DNA of 64,000 bases from Anas platyrhynchos. Lineage: Eukaryota; Chordata; Aves; Anseriformes; Anatidae. The DNA lies in NCBI RefSeq assembly GCF_047663525.1, contig NC_092587.1, forward strand, positions 143,770,001 to 143,834,000, read 5' to 3'. How positions within the stretch are numbered: position 1 is the first letter of the stretch; every line of letters begins with the position of its first letter. Below are positions 14,501 to 27,900 of the stretch, one piece after another. The notes under the pieces are model-generated. The model was not told the origin of the DNA. It was given only the letters and a program-made list of their open reading frames with translations, and did not search any database. The position numbers and the translations under genes are program-made.

Positions 14501-15904
14501 TGTGAATTGTTCTGCTATATTAACTTTAATAGATTTAGAGCTTTGCTGAGAAAACAGTGTTTCTGTAATGAAAACCTTGTGAATTGTTCAACCAGAGATC
14601 AAAACGTAGTCTCCTCCTCTGAGGAAGAATGCAATCATGACTTGCGTTTCAAATAACTTTCTAGCTGCCGGTATCTGTTGAAACCGTGAGGGAAATGTTG
14701 GATGCAGTGAGTCAGGAACTCGGAGAGAATGATGAAGAGGGAAATCTTGCCTTTGGAAATGATCTGTCACCAGCTGTAGTATCAGAAGTGAAACATTCCA
14801 CTCCATTGTCTGATAAGTTCTCTGTCTCACCGACTAAGAGCTACAAGGTACGTTAGCCAGATATTATTTTAGGGAAGTGTTAGATTTGAATAAAAATTCA
14901 AAAGGTTAAATGAACTTTTCTTCCACTCCCCAGTTTTCTCCTAAAACTCCCCCTCAGTGGGCAGAAGATCACAGATCTATACTGCAAATGATCTGTCAGC
15001 AAGTGGAAGCTTTAAAGGTAAACAACTTTGTCGCCACGTTCAATGCAGATCAGCTCATCTTTTTGTTATAGTAAGGACTCAGTGATCCTAGCATGAACTA
15101 ATGCTTGCTTGCTAGGCCACCAACTCGGTGACAATATCTTCTGTAAACATCTACCTAAAATGAGTGCAAAATGAGTCCACTTGTTGCCTAAAAACCCCGA
15201 TTTGGGACTCAGTCAGGGGTATGGAGGCAAACCTTCCAAGGACTGTGTGTGCAGAAAGTTCTTCTCTCATCAGCTTGGGTATCATCCAGTTGGTTCTGGG
15301 ATTTTTGTTTCTGGCTTTAGAAAACACTCCCAGCATATTGTATAGCATAAACAGATCTTGGGTTATTCCAGCAGCCACCTCTTGATTTTTTTTTCAGAGC
15401 TTGAACACGATTGTAATTAGTGTAGGTATTGCTCCTTATGCTTTCTTCTACAAATGCCTGTATATGCAGTTACATTCTCCTAATCGAAACACTGTCTTAA
15501 TAGAATGAGATGCAAAAAATGAAACACAATAATTCCAACTCAAATGTATCATCTCATCGGTGGCCTGGTGAAAGCTATGGAGCAGACTCCATGTCAGAGA
15601 GCTATCAGAGAGCACAAAATCTTCATGAAGCTCCGTTAACAGGTAAGTTGTTGCTGATTTTTTAATTAAACACTTAGCTAAACTGAGGTAGACTTGATAA
15701 AATATAGCAGAAATGTTTTAAGGTTCACAACTAAAACTGATTTCTGGGGAAAATCCATTCAAAACAACTACATTTGGATATAACCTCTTCTGGTGTTCAT
15801 TTTCAGTTGCTACTACTGGCCCATCCGTTTACTATAGCCAGTCACCTGCCTATAACTCTCAGTATCTTCTCAGAACTGCTGCAACCAATGTAACACCAAC
15901 AAAG
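2121..15904 (+). CDS. RANBP2: RANBP2 exons 1-19: N-terminal TPR/alpha-helical domain
   Basis: These 19 exons encode residues 1-903. They form the leucine-rich, TPR-containing helical domain that anchors the protein to the pore. Conserved blocks include [20 protein letters not shown] in exon 3, [10 protein letters not shown] in exon 5 and [14 protein letters not shown] sequence in exon 10. Exon sizes (68, 112, 153, 231, 146, 193 and so on) and phases interlock exactly. Exon 19 encodes the [20 protein letters not shown] block that precedes the FG-rich region. I saw no stop or frameshift. Confidence 0.93.
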
Positions 15905-18900
15905 GTAAGGATGAATGTATCCATTCAAGCTGTTCCTACTGGTCTACAGAAAAGAGTGATTTTGATTGTTTTGGATGACTGCTTGTAGTCGAATGTAACT
16001 ACATTCCACGGATAGCATTTGTTAAAATGGGGGTAGCTGATGATTGATGTTTCTGCTTTTTCTTTAATGTGGGGATCAGGCAGAGCGGCTGGCAAAACAG
16101 GTCTGTAAATGTGCTAATGTGTGTCCCCTGCTGGGTACGTGTGATGGCACTTAAGTTTTTTCCCAAAAGTAGTATAGGAAAGGAGCATTTTGCTTATCAA
16201 AAAAAAAAAAAAGCCTCAAAAACACCAAAGAGCCCGTTCATCTTTTGCTCCTCTTTAGTGCTTATTTTCAGATGCCATTCAAGATCTAAAATAATCAATT
16301 TAAGGTAAGCTCATAAGTTTAAATCTAAACTAAATTTAAAATGTGCACTGTTCTTAAGAGTGCGTGTCGATGTGGGCTCTAGCATAGTAATACCTTGTTC
16401 TCTGTCATCATAACAAAAAAAAGGTAACTGTCACCTGCTGTTTCTTTAGGCACCTGTCTATGGCATGAACAGACTTGCACCTCAGCAACATCTATATGCT
16501 TATCAACAACCAATTCATACACCACCTCTGCAAAACACCTCCGCATGTGTGTTTCCCCAAGACCTATATGGCACATCTTTACGTTTTGATGCTCCTGGGA
16601 TCATTTCTCCTCATGGAACTAGTGATTACTACAATTACAGTGTTCCACAGGCAAGCACAAATCCACAGCTCCCCGGACCTGGCTATTTCACAAAGCCTTC
16701 GGTTGCACCAACACCTTTAAAACCTGAAGAATCAAAACCCATTGAATTTCCAAAATCTAAATTTGGACAGCCAGGAACAGCAGAAGGATCAAAACCACGT
16801 CTGCCAACACCAGCACAGACAAGTTTTAAATTCAACACTAATTTCAAGTCGAATGATGGAGACTTTACCTTTTCTTCTCCACAAGCTGCAGTACAGCCTG
16901 CTAATGCAGGATTTAACAGCAGTGAAAGCCTTTTAGGTCTTCTGACATCTGATAAACCTTCACAAGATGATAGATATGCCGAGCAAAAAGCAGTTAACCC
17001 CACAACTGGTCAAAGAAACTCATTCAATTTTGGCAATAAACGTATTTCAGGCATTCCTTTTACAGAAGGCGTGGCACAGAATGCACATAAAAACTTAGCT
17101 TTTGAGAAGAGTGAAATGTTTAATTTCCAAGAACCAAACAAGTCTTTATTTATGACTTCAACTTCTGATTTGGCCAATAGAAGTCATGAAACGGAGGGAG
17201 GAAGCACCCTCGGAGACGAGAATGATGATGGTCCTCATTTTGATCCTGTGGTGCCCCTCCCTGACAAGGTTGAAGTAAAGACAGGTGAGGAAGATGAAGA
17301 AGAGCTATTCTGCAACAGAGCCAAACTGTTTCGTTTTGATGCAGAATGTAAGGAATGGAAAGAAAGGGGTGTTGGCAACGTGAAAATACTGCAGCATAAA
17401 GTTTCCGGCAAATTCCGTCTCGTAATGAGACGGGACCAAGTACTCAAAATCTGTGCGAATCACTACATAAATCCTGATATGAAATTAACACCAAATGCTG
17501 GGTCAGATCGGTCACTTGTATGGCACGCTATAGATTATGCAGACGAGTTGCCAAAACCAGAGCAGCTTGCAATTCGGTTTAAAACACCAGAGGAAGCAAT
17601 GCTTTTCAAAAGTAAGTTTGAGGAGGCACAGAACATCTTAAAAACCTTAGGATCAAATGTTGATACATCTGTGACTCTGAACTCTGTATCACAAAGTCAA
17701 CCAAACGTTCAGGCACTTCCTGCTCCCAGCCTCAGTTCTGTTGCTGATGCAACTAAGCCACAGAAGAATACGTTTGCTGAGCTTTTTGCTAAAAAGGAAG
17801 GCCAGTGGGATTGTAATACTTGTCTTGTAAGGAATGAAGGTTCTTCACCAGCCTGTGTAGCTTGTCAAACACCAAATCCATCTGCTAAGTCTGTTAGTGA
17901 TGCTTCAGCAGCATCGACTTCTGATTTGAAAAGTAAACTATCTGAACCTGCCAAAGGACAACTAGGAACAGGTTTTAAGTGTGATTTCTTAGGAAAGGGC
18001 TTTAAGTTTGGTCATGCTGAGGAAGGCAAGACACCAGCATTTACGTTTCAAATTCCTGCTGATTCTGAAGCAAAGTCTGCAAAGGAAGGATTTAACTTTT
18101 CAATGTCAGTGCCATCGAGTGGATTTAAATTTGGCATACAGGAACCTAGCAAAAATGCCACTAAGAAAGATGATCCATCCAAAGAGTGTACAGCTGGCTT
18201 CTTAGCAAATGTTGATGAAAAAAACAAAAAGGAACTGCCTTCAGATAGTGGAATTTCCCTTCAATCTCAAGAAACTGCAAGCAAGGAGAAAGTTGAGTTT
18301 GTTTTTGGCCAAAATAGCAGCACTTTTGCCGAGCTTGCAAAAAGTACTGCTGGGGAAGGCTTTCAATTTGGCAAAAAGGACCCTAACTTCAAAGGCTTCT
18401 CAGGTGCAGGTGAAAAGCTGTTTTCTTCGCAGCTTTCTAAAATGGATCACAAAGCAAGCACCTCTGCTGATGTTGGTGAGAAAGATGATGATGTGTATAA
18501 AACTGAGGATAGCGATGATATCCATTTTGATCCTATAGTTCAGATGCCTGAAAAAGTAGAACCGTTCACAGGAGAGGAAGATGAGAAAGTGCTATACTCA
18601 CAAAGAGTGAAACTGTTCAGGTTTGATGCAGAAACAAGCCAGTGGAAAGAACGTGGGGTGGGCAACCTGAAGATTCTGAAAAACGAGGTTAATGGCAAAG
18701 TAAGAATATTAATGCGACGTGAGCAAGTACTGAAGGTGTGTGCAAATCACTGGATAACAACAACAATGAACTTGAAACAGCTCTCTGGCTCTGACAAAGC
18801 ATGGATGTGGATGGCCAGTGACTTCTCTGATGGTGATGCGAAGCTGGAACAGCTGGCAGCAAAATTCAAAACACCAGAGCAGGCTGAGGAATTCAAACAG

Positions 18901-21900
18901 AAGTTTGAAGAATGTCAGAGGCTACTACTAGATATACCACTACAGACACCCCACAAACTTGTCGATACAGGTAGGACAGCTCAACTTATACAGAAAGCAG
19001 AAGAAATGAAGAGTGGCTTAAAGGATCTCAAAACATTTCTGACAGATGACAAAGCTAAACTGACAGAGGAGGAAAATGTCAACTCTGCTTCTGTCAGCAG
19101 TACTTCTGATTTGGTTGTAAAGCCCCAACCTGAAAGTACCGGGCCTGCTCTGGAATGGGATAACTGTGATTTGCGTGAGGAAGCATTGGATGACAGCGTA
19201 AGCAGCTCCGTGTATGCATCACCTCTTGCAAGTAGCCCTGTACGGAAAAATCTATTTAGATTTGGAGAGTCTACTACAGGCTTTAATTTCAGCTTTAAAT
19301 CTGCCTTGAGCCCATCCAAATCTCCTTCCAAGCAGAACCAGAGTAGAACGTCTGTAGGCACAGATGAAGATTCTGATGTTACTCAAGACGAGGAGAGAGA
19401 TGGGCAGTACTTTGAACCTGTGGTACCTCTGCCTGACCTCGTGGAGGTGACCAGTGGTGAGGAAAACGAGCAAGTTGTCTTCAGTCACAGAGCTAAACTC
19501 TACAGATATGACAAAGACACTAATCAGTGGAAAGAGAGAGGTATTGGGGAGATCAAGATATTGCAGAACTATGACGACAAACAAGTGCGCATAGTAATGA
19601 GAAGGGACCAGGTACTAAAACTCTGCGCCAATCACAGAATAACACCAGATATGAATATGCAACAAATGAAAGGAACTGATAGAGTGTGGGTATGGACCGC
19701 GTGTGACTTTGCAGATGGAGAACGGAAAGTTGAGCTTCTAGCTGTACGATTCAAACAGCAAGATGTGGCGGACTCTTTTAAGCAGATTTTTGATGAGGCA
19801 AAGAATGCCCAGGAGAAAGGAACACTGATAATACCCATTTCCTCTCGTGCCAATACACCAAAAGAATCTCCGTGTGGTAAAAATGCTGTAGCTGTACTGG
19901 AAGAAACTACTAGAGAAAGAACCGACCTCAGCCATGGCGATGATACTTCCGATACAACTGTAGAGGCCTCAGAGGTGTCGAGCACGTCTGAAACGCCAAC
20001 AAAAGCAGTGGTTTCTCCTCCGAAGTTCGTATTTGGATCTGAATCTGTCAAAAGCATTTTCAGTAATGAAAAGTCAAAGACGTTCACATTTGGAAATACT
20101 TCGGCAACTGGTTCCCTCTTTGGGTTCAGCTTCACTCCTCCAAGAAAAGGCGAAGGCAGTATTCCAGCGTCGCAGAAGGAAGCAGCTGGACCAAGAAGCT
20201 CCAGTGCACTGCAGAAGCCTCGAGACGGCAAGGTAGACAACTTGGCTACTTCAGCACATGATGGGCCTGCCAACTTCTCATTTAGAATTCTGGAAAAAGG
20301 TGAGTGTCCTTTGAACTAATAATTTTTTTTCAGCTATGCAACTTATTAAGCAGTCATCTCTTAATGCTACTCACACAACTTTTTTGTCCCTATAATACAC
20401 CTCTCTTTCTTTCCAGCGTACTTTCTCTCCCCTTCTTTTGAGGAGGGGGCAGTGAGGGAGGGGTTGTGATGGGTTAGCTTCCTACCGTTCCAAGACTGTT
20501 TAACCAGATGATAGTATATAATTTGCATTCTAGTCTCAGACTTATGAAGACAAACTGTTTCTTAACTGAAGTATAATAAAGTGTGGTGGCAGAGATGTTA
20601 GCTGTGGTTTATTCAGGTGAGTAGGGTAAGCTAGTATAGCATTAAACATGAATTTTCCTACTGTGACACGTAGCTAGTACAGAATGCTTCCAAAGCTTAG
20701 ATAAGTGTTCCCCTCTCCCCCTTTATAAGTACAGTTAAACACTTATATCCAAACTATCTATTTTTTAGGATTTAATTTTAGCCTTTTTAAATCTAATCCA
20801 ATGGCCTTTTGGACAAGCACACCTTCCTTGCAACCTGACGGTAAAGGTATTTACATGGTGCACTAAATGTGTGATAAAAACACTTTAGCAGGCATGGACA
20901 GTAACCCAACTGTAGCACAGCAGTTGGCTTAGTAATCCTTACAATTAGCATGCATGCTGGAAGAGAGTACTTAAAATTCTGTGTCTGACTACTTTATTTG
21001 TCAGGTAAGAGAATGCCTTTGATGTGTGAGCACGATGGATGGTCCTTTTCATGCTTTTGGCATGTTTGTTTGTCTTACTTTTCCAGGGTGTTCAGAAACC
21101 TGCCTTGCACTTCTTCACAGTTTTACTGAACACACACACATCGCATCTATAAAATTCTCTTTTACTAAAGGAATTATATTCTCTTTTTGTTATTTTTAAA
21201 GTGTGATTCTCTTCCTACCTGAGGTCTTCCATTTCAGTGAAATATGCTTGAAGATTTCTAGACATGTTAACCAGTAAAACTTAAATATATTCAAGCTCTG
21301 TGCTGGAAATGCTTAATTCACTTTCCTTATTATCAATGTTAACTTCTGCAATCTTAAAAACAAGGCGTAGGCAGAGATGAGAGAGCCAAATTTAGCTACT
21401 GCTTATATGCACGTGCTTCATGTGTAATATGAAGTCCACCTTAGTTAGCCAAACAGCTTTTGCTGATGTAACCACCTTGTTTACATCCAGAACCCTTAAC
21501 CAAAATTACACCTTACAACTTGATTGTGTCATCATAAGATGTTAAAAACAGTACTTCTTGTAAGTTATGCTTGCTGGAAGCATACTCGAGCTAATGCAGT
21601 TATGCAAGGGCAGTTTAATTTTCAAAAACAAGTTTTTATTGCAGCTTGCACAATATAGTCTTCTAAAATTAATGTCTTAGACTGTTAAAAAAAAAATGTC
21701 AGAAAGTCATTTCAAACACTGTTCTTCCAGCTTAGTATTTTTAGAGTAGCTATTCTTACTCAAACGCTAAACTCCTGTCCACTTTCTGTATATCTGATTG
21801 AAAGTCAAATGTTCTGTGTTTTTAGGCATCCACAAGTCTATTAATAATTTGATTTTATTTTCATCATTGAATGTCCATAAAGTGAAGTGAATTAGCATTC

Positions 21901-24900
21901 TGAGCTAATGCCTAAATGCAAGAACTCTTGCTGCCTTGAATACATCTTGTATTTCCATTGGGAGAAGGGAAGGTGTTTTTAAAGAATTGAAATAAAAAAT
22001 CATATGCTTTTCTGGTACTTCAGACAGTTCATTTCTGCTTTCCTGATAACTAGGATAGGGTTATATTACCTTCAGTGTAGCTTTTGGTTTTGTTTTGAGC
22101 TCTGACTGGCTTAATAGCAAATGACTTCAAGAAGTCCTGTCTGAATTAGTTTTTCACATCTACATAAATATAATTTGAGAGCTTCTCATGGGGAACATCT
22201 TCCCAGAGAATGGTTTCTGAGTTTTGCTAGGACAAGGTTCAAAAGAAATTGAACCTCATAAGTCATTTTCCATTGAGGTGCAAAACTATTTTTTTCTTTT
22301 CTTCAGCTCTTTTCATGAGCTTTTCTCAAGTATTTTAACAATTTTAATTCATATTTACATCAATTGCATGTGTTAAGTTTTAAACTTCAGTGTTTTTATA
22401 TTTAGCAGATACTCACTGGTATGTATGGGGGGGGATAAAACAAAATTATTGTGACTAGCTGGATATTTATGTCTACATGATCTTTATATCCAAGCTGAAA
22501 TAAAAGCAAAAATATAATACATCAGTGAAACTGCTTCCAGCTGTTGCACGTGGTATTGCTCTTTATTCTGTTCCTTCCATATACTAGCAATTGTGTGGAT
22601 TTCTTTCACTGAGTAGAAAGTTGTATTGTCCCAAAATCAACAGCCTTTTAAGAATATACTGTATGCGTGTATGGCACTGTTTTCATCGCAGCCTGTGAAG
22701 ATACATTTAATGTGTTTGCAGCATTTTTAAATAAGCACAGTTAACTTGTGGAGAGGCTGAGTAGAAACTGATTTAAGTGATCCCATGAACATCTCGCTCA
22801 TTCTTCATATTCTGAAGTCAAATGCATGTTGTAATCCTTTCTGTTGCTGAAGTGTTTTGTCACTTCAAGTGGATGTTTGAATTGCTGGGATCTTAATCAG
22901 TGTTTGATCAGTGTGTGAAGAACTTACCTGGGTATTGATCTGAACTGACTTCTTGACATTTGTTTTATCCAGTTTTTATATTTACTCAACCAAAGTGAGA
23001 CACTTGCTTTATTCATTCAGATTAGTTAAGCATGTGCTAGCAGGCATCATATGTGCCTACCTTTGTAACACAGTACTCAATAATACCACTAACCCTTAAA
23101 TTGGCTAGGGTTAGTGAGTTTTTTTGCATGAGGTTTGGAGAAAATATGAAATCATATGTAACTTCATCATGATAGGAACCTAGAAATTCGTTACTCAAAA
23201 ATTTTATCCTGCATTTACCTTGTACAGGCTCAGAAGAGCTATCGAGACCTTAAAAAAAAAAAAAAAAAAAAGACCTAAAAGGATGCCTTTATAAGTCTGC
23301 TGGCTATGAGTTTGAGCTATCTCTCTTTGCTATATTAGGAACCTGAAGTGATTTACTCCCTTTGATTAGAAATCAATGAGCTGGGACAAATGTGAAGCAC
23401 ACAACACTGCAAAAGCACTTATAATTGAACTGGGGCTTAGAACTTCGAATGCTGCTTTTATTTTAGTACTACTTAGGTTCCTTTATTCTGCTGGAAGATA
23501 CAAATGGGAAAGCTACTTTTAAAAGCAGCTATATTTTAATATGTCCGTTGTGCCAGAATATCAAGGGGCATGTCTATGAACACTAAATTTATCATCTCTC
23601 CATGTCATCTTTTGCAGAAATGAATGTCAAAATGCTTGAGCAGGAAAATCAGTATTCCTCAGGAACTGATCAGTTCTTAGCTGAAGCTTTAGGTTCCAGC
23701 TTGACTATGTTGTGCCACAAAGCTGGCAAATACTTTCTGATGAAAAGGACAGTGAGCTTTTGAGAGTCCACTTTAAATTCTGCTGAACATCTTAATGCAG
23801 ACCTCTACTGCAGTATGTTACCATGTTATCAAGTGGGCTAACTTACTAAAGCAATCAAATAATTCTTGGAAACAGATCATATATGGATATTGATGTGCTT
23901 ATGGGGTAGTTCTTCATAGTTAACCAAGGTGTTTCTCTCAAACCTTTACTTCGTAATTTACCCCTCTAAACAAAAACAAGTGAAAGGAACTCCACATGTG
24001 ACCCTTAAACTGATACATCCTTCCTCTTTGCTTCCATTCTATTATGCATAAAGATGTGAGATTACTAGCTTTAACCTTTTGATTAGCAGTGTTTATTCAG
24101 CAAAAGTGGAACAGGCAACTTGATGTTGGAGAGCAGAAGCAGCTGTATAATAAAATCAGCGGTAGTGTTTGTCCTTGCTGGAAAGCTAGTTAAACTTCAG
24201 GCTGATAGCAGTATTTTGTTATTCCAGTAACATGAAGCTATAAGATTACTCTTAAAACACTAAAAGTTTCAGTAGCAGCTGCTATGGTAATAAGTTGAGA
24301 TTAGTTAGTAAAAAGCTCAAATTTCTCGTAAATAATTTGACGTAAGTTCTGCTCAGTTGCTATGTAATATTTTCTGGAACTTCAAAGACTTAAAGCAATT
24401 CAATAGTACATGTTGCTGTAGATGGCTTTACATTTTCTTTCTCGGTCCTGCATTTTTCCTCTCTCTCTGTGAATGACACCTATATGGCTCTTTTTCTACC
24501 ACCTTATTTTGTTTGATGTAAGGACATAAATAATCCTTGTAACATGATAAAAATGCAGGTTTGTTCCTGATCTGAGGCTTGAATTTCAAAGGCAATAAAA
24601 CAGGTTGTAGTTTGGCATGTAGTTTAGAAATTCTTAAGTTGTAGCATGCTTTGTCCTAGCGTTCTGTAACTTTAACTGTTGTTTCCTGTGGATGAATAAA
24701 AACATGTAGGCTCCGAATATGTTTCTAACCACCTAAGAATGAATTCAGCTCTGTAATAACGGCAGTGTCGGACTAATAATGTTGCTGTCTGTTCTAAAAT
24801 AATGTAGTCTTAATGCTTTGTTCATTTTCTGTACAAAGCTGAGGAGAAGAAGACAGTGCCAGAAGATGATCTTCCATCTGATGAGGTTATAATTGTTTAC

Positions 24901-27900
24901 GAGTTAACACCTACCCCTGAGCAGAGAGCTCTCGCTGGCTTTCTTCAACTACCTTCAACATTCTTCTGCTATAAGAATAAGCCTGGATATGTGAGTGAGG
25001 AGGATGATGGTAAGGAAAAAAAATGATTTTTGTATTGCCTTTTTGTCAGGAAAGGGTATAATACTATTAGAACCACTAGACACTCTAATACTGGTTTGGA
25101 ACAATGGGCAGTAATGTTTGTGTTATCGTCATTTGTGCCAAAGATGTACACTTGGGTCTTCAAGACAGAACAAGGGAGGACCAGGAATGACAAAAAGGAA
25201 TTTGCATTGGGGCTATATGGGTGCTCACGCTCATTGCTAATGTAGTTGGTTAGGTAGGACTAAATATTCGAGCAAGAGGCGTATCTATTAGTATTTTTAG
25301 AGTCGAGTGTGAGGCAGCCTTTATCAAAAATGAAAGTGCTCAGGTTCCCTGAATGGTGGACTGGCTTCTCTTTATTCTAAACTAAATTCTTAACAGAGAA
25401 ACTGTGACTATTTTACATCAACTCTCATTGTATACAACTAAATTCCTCTTAATTTACTCAGTAGCAATTTGTTAAATTGCAGTTCTGAAGTGTTTCACTC
25501 AACGGGAAATAGGAGATGATGAGCAGCCTCCCACAAAGATCCAGGCTTGCTTGATTTTATACAAAAGCTTTTCCATCTCCCTTCCCAATTCTGTTTAGTG
25601 GTACTCTTAATAAAATGAACAAGAAATAGGTTTCATGCTTTCAGAAAATCTATACCAGACATCTAGACTGAAAAAGAACCAAGTGCACCAAAGCGCTCAC
25701 TTGCAAAATAGGAAGTGAAGGCTTACTTGCTGGTGAGTAAAACTTAAACATTAGCAGAAGTTATGTGTGCTCGCTAGGCTTGTGAGTCTGAAGGGCTTAA
25801 CAGACTTCTCTGTACTTGGAGGATGTTTGAGAACTTACATTTGTTTCCTATACTTAAGATGAAGACTATGAAACAGCTGTTAAAAAACTTAATGGGAGAC
25901 TCTATCCAGAAGGGAAAAGGAAATCACAAGGTCCTGCAAAAGATACGTCTGAAAAGACAAGAGGTAACTTTTTTATACTGAGATTTAAGCTCTAAATCTG
26001 GAGGACACCGGGGCTCTGAGGTTAATTTGATTTTTCCTGAGATAGTTTTAGGAATACTTGCACTGGAATCAGAAAAGCTGCAGCTTAAAATGCATCTTTA
26101 ACCACAGTATGTTGAATTGTTAGCAGTTAGTAGTACCTGAATGAAAAGAAAAAAGACTTAGGCCCATTTTTAGAGGGCCTCTAAGCAAGAACATCAAACT
26201 GTCTTCTTACCTGGAAACTTCTGTCTTTATTCTGAATACAGACAGCTGAGCTTTTCAAGATGCCTTTGAAAGACCAAAAGAAAAAACAAAGAAAAAAAAA
26301 ACACCTTGTCTGCAGCTGTAAATGTTCATTAATTCTACAGACTTAGATTATAAGCATGTGAATTACTGCTGTTCAATAAGGAAAAAAGTATTTGGTCTCA
26401 GTAGTAATAATACAAGTGTAGAAGACATAATGCTGCTGTTTGAAAAGTTCTTGAAGTCTTACTTTACGTTGTCCTGTGTATCACGATGTTATTTGATAAC
26501 ATAGTTGCCCCAAATTCTCTCAGTAGTTAGCTGCCTTACCAGCTCTCTTCTACTAATTTTTTTGCAGGAGACATCACAGGCAAAACTGAGTTGAAAACCG
26601 AAGAAGAATGTGTTACTGCTCAGGAAAAGAAAACAACTCCTGATGTATGTACTAAGTCTTCATAGAACTTTTTGTCATTGAATTTGTAGAAGTATTTTCG
26701 CACTTGTAAGACTTGACACTTTTCACTTTCTGAGGAAGAAAACCATGTATTAGGGGAAAAGTTATTTGACTCCTCTGACTGTGCCTCAAGTCTTTGACAC
26801 AGAAACTGAGGTTCAGACCTGAAGTTTGTCAGGGAGAGAAAGAAGGTGCAGCTGTTTTCCTAATATAAACAGCTTTGGCTAGAAATATCCCTGTGAATAT
26901 GTATGCGGGAATTAATTGATTTCAAAGAAATTGTGTCTTTGCGGAAGCATTCTGCTTCAAAGGTAGTTGGGTCTCTTGTAAAGTTGTGTCCAATGTGTAG
27001 TAAGCGTCAGAAAAAAGAACTAATAAAACTGTCAGAAAGCTTCCAACAAATTTTTTTTCCCTAGCTGTTTACAACTTTTACTTTTTTATGCAAATCGAGG
27101 TGGCCATCTTTAATTTCATCTCGTGTGGGCCCCTGCTTTCTAGTTGGTGCCAGAATGAACCCACCTTAATTTCAGGAGAACTTGTTGCCACCTCTGTTGT
27201 CTGTAGGAGGCATTGTTGCATAGATGCACATCTTGTTTCTGTCCAGAGTTTCCTGAAAATATTGGCTGAAAGGAGGAATGAGCAGTTCTGAAGCATTAGA
27301 AGCACTGTAGCAAAGTGGGAGTCAGAGAACTTAATATGGTGCCAATTTGGTGGCACCTTCAGTACTGCTGTTGTAGTAAAAGAAACTGATAGCACTTGGG
27401 GGGAGGGGGGGGAATTTCTTTAAGTTCTTTGTCATGACTGTCGTTATTGTCCTGAGTTAAAGTGGTTTGAATATTAGGTTCCTTCTTGCTTATTTGCTTA
27501 TTGCTTTACTCTTTATTCAACTTCTCAGGACGATGAAGTTACCAGCTCTACCGATTTAGTCCCTGCCATTAAAGAAGTACCAGCTCCATCAGCTGATGTG
27601 AAGCCAGATTCCACCACAGGCAACGTTCCTATAGGGCAGAGTTTACCAGCAGGTGATGAGAAACCTGTAAACCTGACAAATAAAAAAGAAAGTGAATCAG
27701 CTTCTTCAGTGTCATCGCAAGGCAAAGTCAACGGTAGTTATAATGTTGTTTGTTTTTTTTTTTTTAGGAGCTTAAGTATGCTTTTCTGTAGAACAGTTCA
27801 TCTAATCTAGCTGTTGCATTGGACAGATGTAGTAGCAATATTGAATTTGAAGCATGAGTATTAATCTAGTGAAAACATGAAGGGGAATGCAAGTATCTCA

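Noticed and set aside
19632-20273. 213-codon antisense ORF in RANBP2 exon 20
   Set aside because: Shadow of the coding strand with no recognisable product.
23618-23751. Possible extra RANBP2 exon (acceptor tttgcag, open 44 codons, donor gtgagc)
   Set aside because: It would enter in phase 1 and leave in phase 0, which does not fit the phase 1 start of exon 22 at 24839. It has no resemblance to RanBP2 that I recognise.
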